Origin: Chitinophagaceae bacterium
Lineage (GTDB): Bacteria; Bacteroidota; Bacteroidia; Chitinophagales; Chitinophagaceae
Length of the DNA stretch: 64,000 nt
Reading direction: 5' to 3'
Assembly (NCBI GenBank): GCA_016787085.1
Contig: JAEUVJ010000069.1
Span: forward strand, 1-64,000
In this document: positions 60,501 to 64,000 of the stretch, piece after piece
How positions within the stretch are numbered: position 1 is the stretch's first letter
Layout: each line of letters opens with the position of its first letter
The notes under the pieces: model-generated
The model's database searches: none
What the model saw: the letters and a program-made list of their open reading frames with translations, nothing else
What the model was told of the DNA's origin: nothing
Position numbers and translations under genes: made by a program

Positions 60501-61484
60501 TCACTTCAGCTTCTCCAGAAATTCACTCACTTCTTTTTTCCAGGCGGCAGGATCATTCCGTAACAATGATTCATGGCGTGCATTTTCATATATCACGAGT
60601 TTTTTTGCGGCTGAAGGTATCGCCTGATAAACCTTCTCTGTTTCACGGCTCTGCACCAATTCATCTTTATTGCCATACTGAACCATCACAGGGCAATGGA
60701 TATTTTTTGCATACCGGGTGGTATTGAAACCAAAACCATTGAATCCATTTTCAGCGCCAATCCAAAAAGTGGTGAGAAAAGCAAAAGGCTGTTCCGGGAA
60801 ACCCAATATTCGGGCCCGCCCCTTCAGATGGGATTGCAAGGAAAGAAACGGCATTTCAATGATGGCTGCCGTGGGTTGCAACCGGTAATCAGCTATAGCT
60901 TTTGCGATGATCACTGCACCCATGGACGCCCCCCATAAAACGATCTTTCTCTCACCGCTGCTTCGGATATGATCATACGCAACTTTTACTTCTTCCGCTT
61001 CTTTGTATCCAATGGTCGTCACCTCCCCGGCACTGTTCCCATGTGATCTGACATCCACCATCAGTACGCTGTAACCCCAGTCTCTGAATACACTGGCTTC
61101 ATCCAGTACATACCCTTTGTTAACGGTCATTCCATGAAATAGTATAACGGCACCTTTTGACGCTGAATCCGGCTTTGCGTACCACGCCTCTATTGCTATT
61201 CCGTTTTCAGTTCCCAATTGGAGAGGGGCAAATGGAAAAGAAGGCGTATCGCTGAGTGGCTGCCGGTAAAAATCAGGGCCGGTAAACAGCCGCCAGGTTT
61301 TTGAAAAGACATTCCGGGAAACAGGCTTATGCGTAAGCATTTCAGACGGGAGGTCCTTTAAGTGTGTAAGCTTGTAGGCATAAAGAGCTGCGCTGATATT
61401 CATCAGGATGAACTGGACCAGTATCACCCACCCGGTCCATACCAGCCATCTGCGCAATTTTTTCCCGGGCTTAACATTTTTCAT
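60501..61484 (-). CDS. alpha/beta hydrolase, membrane-anchored
   Basis: 327 residues. An N-terminal transmembrane helix (about 16-35), then an alpha/beta hydrolase fold with oxyanion-region ILFHGMTVNKG, VDVRSHGNSAG, the nucleophile elbow GASMG (Ser) and a C-terminal Asp/His (YGNKDELV, NARHESLL). Esterase, lipase or peptidase function not resolvable from sequence. Confidence 0.85.
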   Translation of the reverse strand: MKNVKPGKKLRRWLVWTGWVILVQFILMNISAALYAYKLTHLKDLPSEMLTHKPVSRNVFSKTWRLFTGPDFYRQPLSDTPSFPFAPLQLGTENGIAIEAWYAKPDSASKGAVILFHGMTVNKGYVLDEASVFRDWGYSVLMVDVRSHGNSAGEVTTIGYKEAEEVKVAYDHIRSSGERKIVLWGASMGAVIIAKAIADYRLQPTAAIIEMPFLSLQSHLKGRARILGFPEQPFAFLTTFWIGAENGFNGFGFNTTRYAKNIHCPVMVQYGNKDELVQSRETEKVYQAIPSAAKKLVIYENARHESLLRNDPAAWKKEVSEFLEKLK

Positions 61485-61649
61485 AAGATAGTATGCTCTT
61501 ACAGGAACCGGTGAAAATAATTTTTACGCCGGGTAATAACAAATGAATGCTGCTCTTTTTTGCCTCCCGGATCATAAAAAATCAACTCAGGTATAATATT
61601 TGTGAAGATAAGGCTACGCGTTTGTTTCAATAAATTGGAAAACCCATTA

Positions 61650-61677
61650 AGGCAGCCTCAACCGGCTGCTTTATTGT
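61650..61677. terminator. terminator of acs
   Basis: GCAGCC (61652-61657) pairs with GGCTGC (61664-61669), flanked by AAG/CTTT and a TTGTTTT tract. It lies between acs (minus) and the hydrolase gene region; 61485-61649 shows no gene. Confidence 0.55.
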
Positions 61678-61685
61678 TTTACGTC

Positions 61686-63623
61686 TTACAGCTTTCCGCT
61701 CGTGATCTGTTCCACAACACCCGGGTCAAGCAAGGTAGATGTATCTCCCAGGTTGGAAGTCTCCCCTTCTGCTATCTTTCTTAATATCCGGCGCATGATC
61801 TTACCGCTTCTTGTTTTCGGAAGACCCGGAACAAACTGTATCTTATCCGGCTTGGCGATAGGCCCGATGATCCGTGTGACCGTTTGCAGAATGTCCTGAC
61901 GGGTCAGGTTCTCATCTACATGCAAGTGCTCATAAATGACATAAGCATAGATACCCTGTCCTTTTACATCATGCGGGTATCCTACTACTGCGCTTTCCAC
62001 CACGCCGGCGTGCATATTGATCGCATTTTCTACTTCAGCCGTTCCAAGACGGTGCCCGCTCACATTCAACACATCATCCACACGGCCCGTGATACGATAA
62101 TTCCCCTTTTCATCTTTCAAAGCGCCGTCACCGGTGAAATACAGGTTCTCATACGTAGCAAAATAGTTCTGGCGGCAACGTTCATGATCGCCAAAGGTAG
62201 TGCGTATGATACCCGGCCATGGCGCCTTGATGCAAAGATTCCCCTTCAGATGACCATGTTCATCTTTTTCCGTCACTTCCCTGCCAGTTTCGTCCACGAG
62301 AACCGGTTGTACTCCGGGCATCGGTAGCGAGGCCCAGCTTGGTATGGCGGGTGTTACACCTGCGAGATTGGATATCAGCACTCCTCCTGTTTCTGTTTGC
62401 CACCAGGTATCCACGATAGGGCATTTTTTCTTTCCGACATTCTCATCGTACCAATGCCACGCCTCTTCATTGATGGGCTCACCAACAGTACCCAGTATTT
62501 TCAAAGAAGAAAGATCTTTCCCCTCCAGTGGCTGTTTGCCAAAACCCATCAGGCTCCTGATGGCGGTCGGTGCTGTATAGAGGATATTCACTTTGTGTTT
62601 ATCTACTATATCCCAGAATCGGCCAGCATCCGGCCAGGTAGGGATACCTTCGAACATCAGAGAGGTACCCCCTGCACTTAACGGGCCATATACTATATAA
62701 CTGTGCCCGGTTATCCATCCGATATCAGCTGTGCAGAAATGAACATCGCCCGGTTTGTACTGAAATACGTTGACAAAGGTGTAATTCGTCCATACCATGT
62801 ATCCGGCGCAGCTATGTACTACCCCTTTTGGTTTGCCCGTACTTCCCGAAGTATATAAGATGAACAACGGATCTTCTGCGTCCATTTCTTCTGCCGGAAA
62901 AAAAACTTTGCCGTCCTTTTCCACCTGTGTCTCGGCATGTTCCATTTCATCCTCCCACCACAGGTCCCTTCCTTTCAGCATTGAGACCGGGGTCCTTGTT
63001 CGTGTATACACTATTACTTTTTTGATCGTCCTGTTGCCGATCAATGCATCATCAATGATACTTTTTAGCGGAATATCCTTATTACCCCGGTAAGCTCCGT
63101 CGCAGGTGATGATATATTCTGCATTGGCATCATACAACCTGTCAGCAATACTTTGCGCACTGAAGCCGCCGAATATAACGCTGTGAACAGCCCCAATCCT
63201 GGCGCACCCCAGTATGGCATACGCCAATTCAGGAATCATCCCCATATAAATACAAACCCGATCTCCTTTCTTTACCCCATTATTCTTCAGCATCTGCGCC
63301 ACCTGGCATACTCTTTTGTGTAAACGGTTATAGGTAACGATTCGCACCCGGTCTTCGGGATTATTGGGCTCCCAGATGATGGCCGGCTTATCACCCATCG
63401 TTTCAAGATACCGGTCTATACAATTCTCTGTGATATTCAGTTTTCCCCCTTTGAACCATTCCACTTTAGGTTCTTTAAAATTCCATTCCAGCACTTTGTC
63501 CCATTTCTTTTTCCATTGAAAATGCTCAGCGATGGAACCCCAGAACTCCTCCGGTTCGTTCACGCTTACACGATAAGCCATTTCATACTGGTCCATGCTG
63601 GTGATCTGGTAAGGATATGACAT
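61686..63623 (-). CDS. acs: acetyl-CoA synthetase
   Basis: 645 residues from ATG 63623 (a TTG two codons upstream is less likely). ANL-family motifs: YTSGSTGKPKGVVH, DTWWQTETGG, YFTGDGALKDEKG, and the C-terminal KTRSGKIMRRILRKIAEG with the Lys that is commonly regulated by acetylation. It activates acetate via acetyl-AMP. Divergent from an MHS-type transporter that may import a carboxylate. Confidence 0.96.
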   Translation of the reverse strand: MSYPYQITSMDQYEMAYRVSVNEPEEFWGSIAEHFQWKKKWDKVLEWNFKEPKVEWFKGGKLNITENCIDRYLETMGDKPAIIWEPNNPEDRVRIVTYNRLHKRVCQVAQMLKNNGVKKGDRVCIYMGMIPELAYAILGCARIGAVHSVIFGGFSAQSIADRLYDANAEYIITCDGAYRGNKDIPLKSIIDDALIGNRTIKKVIVYTRTRTPVSMLKGRDLWWEDEMEHAETQVEKDGKVFFPAEEMDAEDPLFILYTSGSTGKPKGVVHSCAGYMVWTNYTFVNVFQYKPGDVHFCTADIGWITGHSYIVYGPLSAGGTSLMFEGIPTWPDAGRFWDIVDKHKVNILYTAPTAIRSLMGFGKQPLEGKDLSSLKILGTVGEPINEEAWHWYDENVGKKKCPIVDTWWQTETGGVLISNLAGVTPAIPSWASLPMPGVQPVLVDETGREVTEKDEHGHLKGNLCIKAPWPGIIRTTFGDHERCRQNYFATYENLYFTGDGALKDEKGNYRITGRVDDVLNVSGHRLGTAEVENAINMHAGVVESAVVGYPHDVKGQGIYAYVIYEHLHVDENLTRQDILQTVTRIIGPIAKPDKIQFVPGLPKTRSGKIMRRILRKIAEGETSNLGDTSTLLDPGVVEQITSGKL

Positions 63624-63758
63624 AAGCAACCCGGTTAAATTTAAGTTTATACTATGGGCGATAAATTTACATAACTGTATTTAAATAGAACCGGTTTTGC
63701 GGGAACGTTTCCGTTGATTTTCTTTTTTGCTTGCAGTCTAAATTCATATCTTACCTGC

Positions 63759-64000
63759 ATGAACCAATCCATATCGCCAAAAACGATCCGCTCTGTCATT
63801 GCTGCTTCATCCGTGGGTACTATGATCGAATGGTACGACTTCTATATTTTCGGAATGCTGGCCAAGACCATCTCTACACAGTTCTTTCCTGAAGGAAATG
63901 CCACCGCCGCATTATTAAGTACGTTAGCCATTTTTGCTGCAGGCTTTATCGTTCGTCCTTTCGGGGCTTTGGTATTTGGCCGGCTTGGCGACCTGATCGG
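63759..64000 (+). CDS. MHS family MFS transporter, N-terminal part
   Basis: The gene runs off the window; 80 residues are visible. MNQSISPKTIRSVIAASSVG then TMIEWYDFYIFGMLAK is the hallmark first helix of the metabolite:H+ symporter (MHS) family such as ProP/ShiA/KgtP, and FGALVFGRLGD is the family's loop-2 motif. Divergent from acs, which suggests (but does not show) carboxylate uptake. Confidence 0.85.
   Translation, partial: MNQSISPKTIRSVIAASSVGTMIEWYDFYIFGMLAKTISTQFFPEGNATAALLSTLAIFAAGFIVRPFGALVFGRLGDLI

Noticed and set aside
1-64000. CRISPR arrays, insertion sequences, prophage and rRNA genes
   Set aside because: No regularly spaced direct repeats with unique spacers, no transposase- or integrase-like frames, no phage structural proteins and no rRNA sequence were seen.

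Overview
The window looks like a chromosomal segment of a Bacteroidota member, most likely Chitinophagales/Chitinophagaceae. The clues are TAnnTTTG-type -7 promoter boxes close to start codons, a metalloprotease with a type IX secretion (T9SS) C-terminal domain, a SusC-type plug domain, DUF4199 and BatB/BatC proteins, and many short palindromic intergenic repeats of kinds common in this phylum. Most of the window is ordinary core and accessory metabolism.

Layout. 1-2.1 kb: the end of a 2'-5' RNA ligase-like gene, a PA0069-type radical SAM protein and a META-domain protein. 2.3-5.5 kb: a large secreted VIT-vWA-TonB plug-TPR-DUF2135 fusion. 5.5-11.75 kb is the most unusual part, and everything in it lies on the + strand. 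It contains two tandem leader-ORF/terminator modules, a small membrane protein, about eleven tRNA or tRNA-like elements (several with the anticodon arm collapsed or with palindromic repeats as arms), a YkuK/DUF458 RNase H-like protein, a slipin (SPFH) protein, an AT-rich HEPN protein and the RNA ligase RtcB. I read it as an RNA-damage/RNA-repair island with a resident degenerate tRNA array. No archease or RtcA is present in the window.

11.8-26.6 kb: an outer-membrane protein, DUF72, a sulfatase, a GH63-like glucosidase, a lipoprotein amidase, the oxidative pentose phosphate operon gnd-zwf-pgl, and fused isobutyryl-CoA mutase IcmF. 26.7-32.3 kb: a Gfo/Idh oxidoreductase, an unknown protein and a STELLO-type glycosyltransferase, then an AmgK-like kinase fused to a RapZ C-terminal domain and overlapping a MurU-like nucleotidyltransferase (probably cell-wall amino-sugar recycling). 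32.4-41 kb: M1 peptidase, LuxR-type regulator, DUF4199, AlkD-like protein, SRPBCC protein, metallophosphoesterase and the T9SS reprolysin.

41-53 kb: RidA, a 3-hydroxyacyl-CoA dehydrogenase-like protein, TsaB, ArsR plus a persulfide dioxygenase-rhodanese, two tandem LpxL-type acyltransferases, NadB, lysoplasmalogenase, IspG, and BatC/BatB. 53-64 kb: class D beta-lactamase, small lipoproteins, Kbl, an ECF sigma factor with a probable anti-sigma protein and a beta-barrel protein, L,D-transpeptidase, an alpha/beta hydrolase, acetyl-CoA synthetase, and the start of a divergent MHS-type transporter.

Palindromic repeats have also entered coding sequences in frame (rtcB, ispG, the anti-sigma-like gene) and seem to supply Shine-Dalgarno-like sequences or stop codons to neighbouring genes. 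I found no CRISPR array, insertion sequence, prophage structure, rRNA gene or replication origin.
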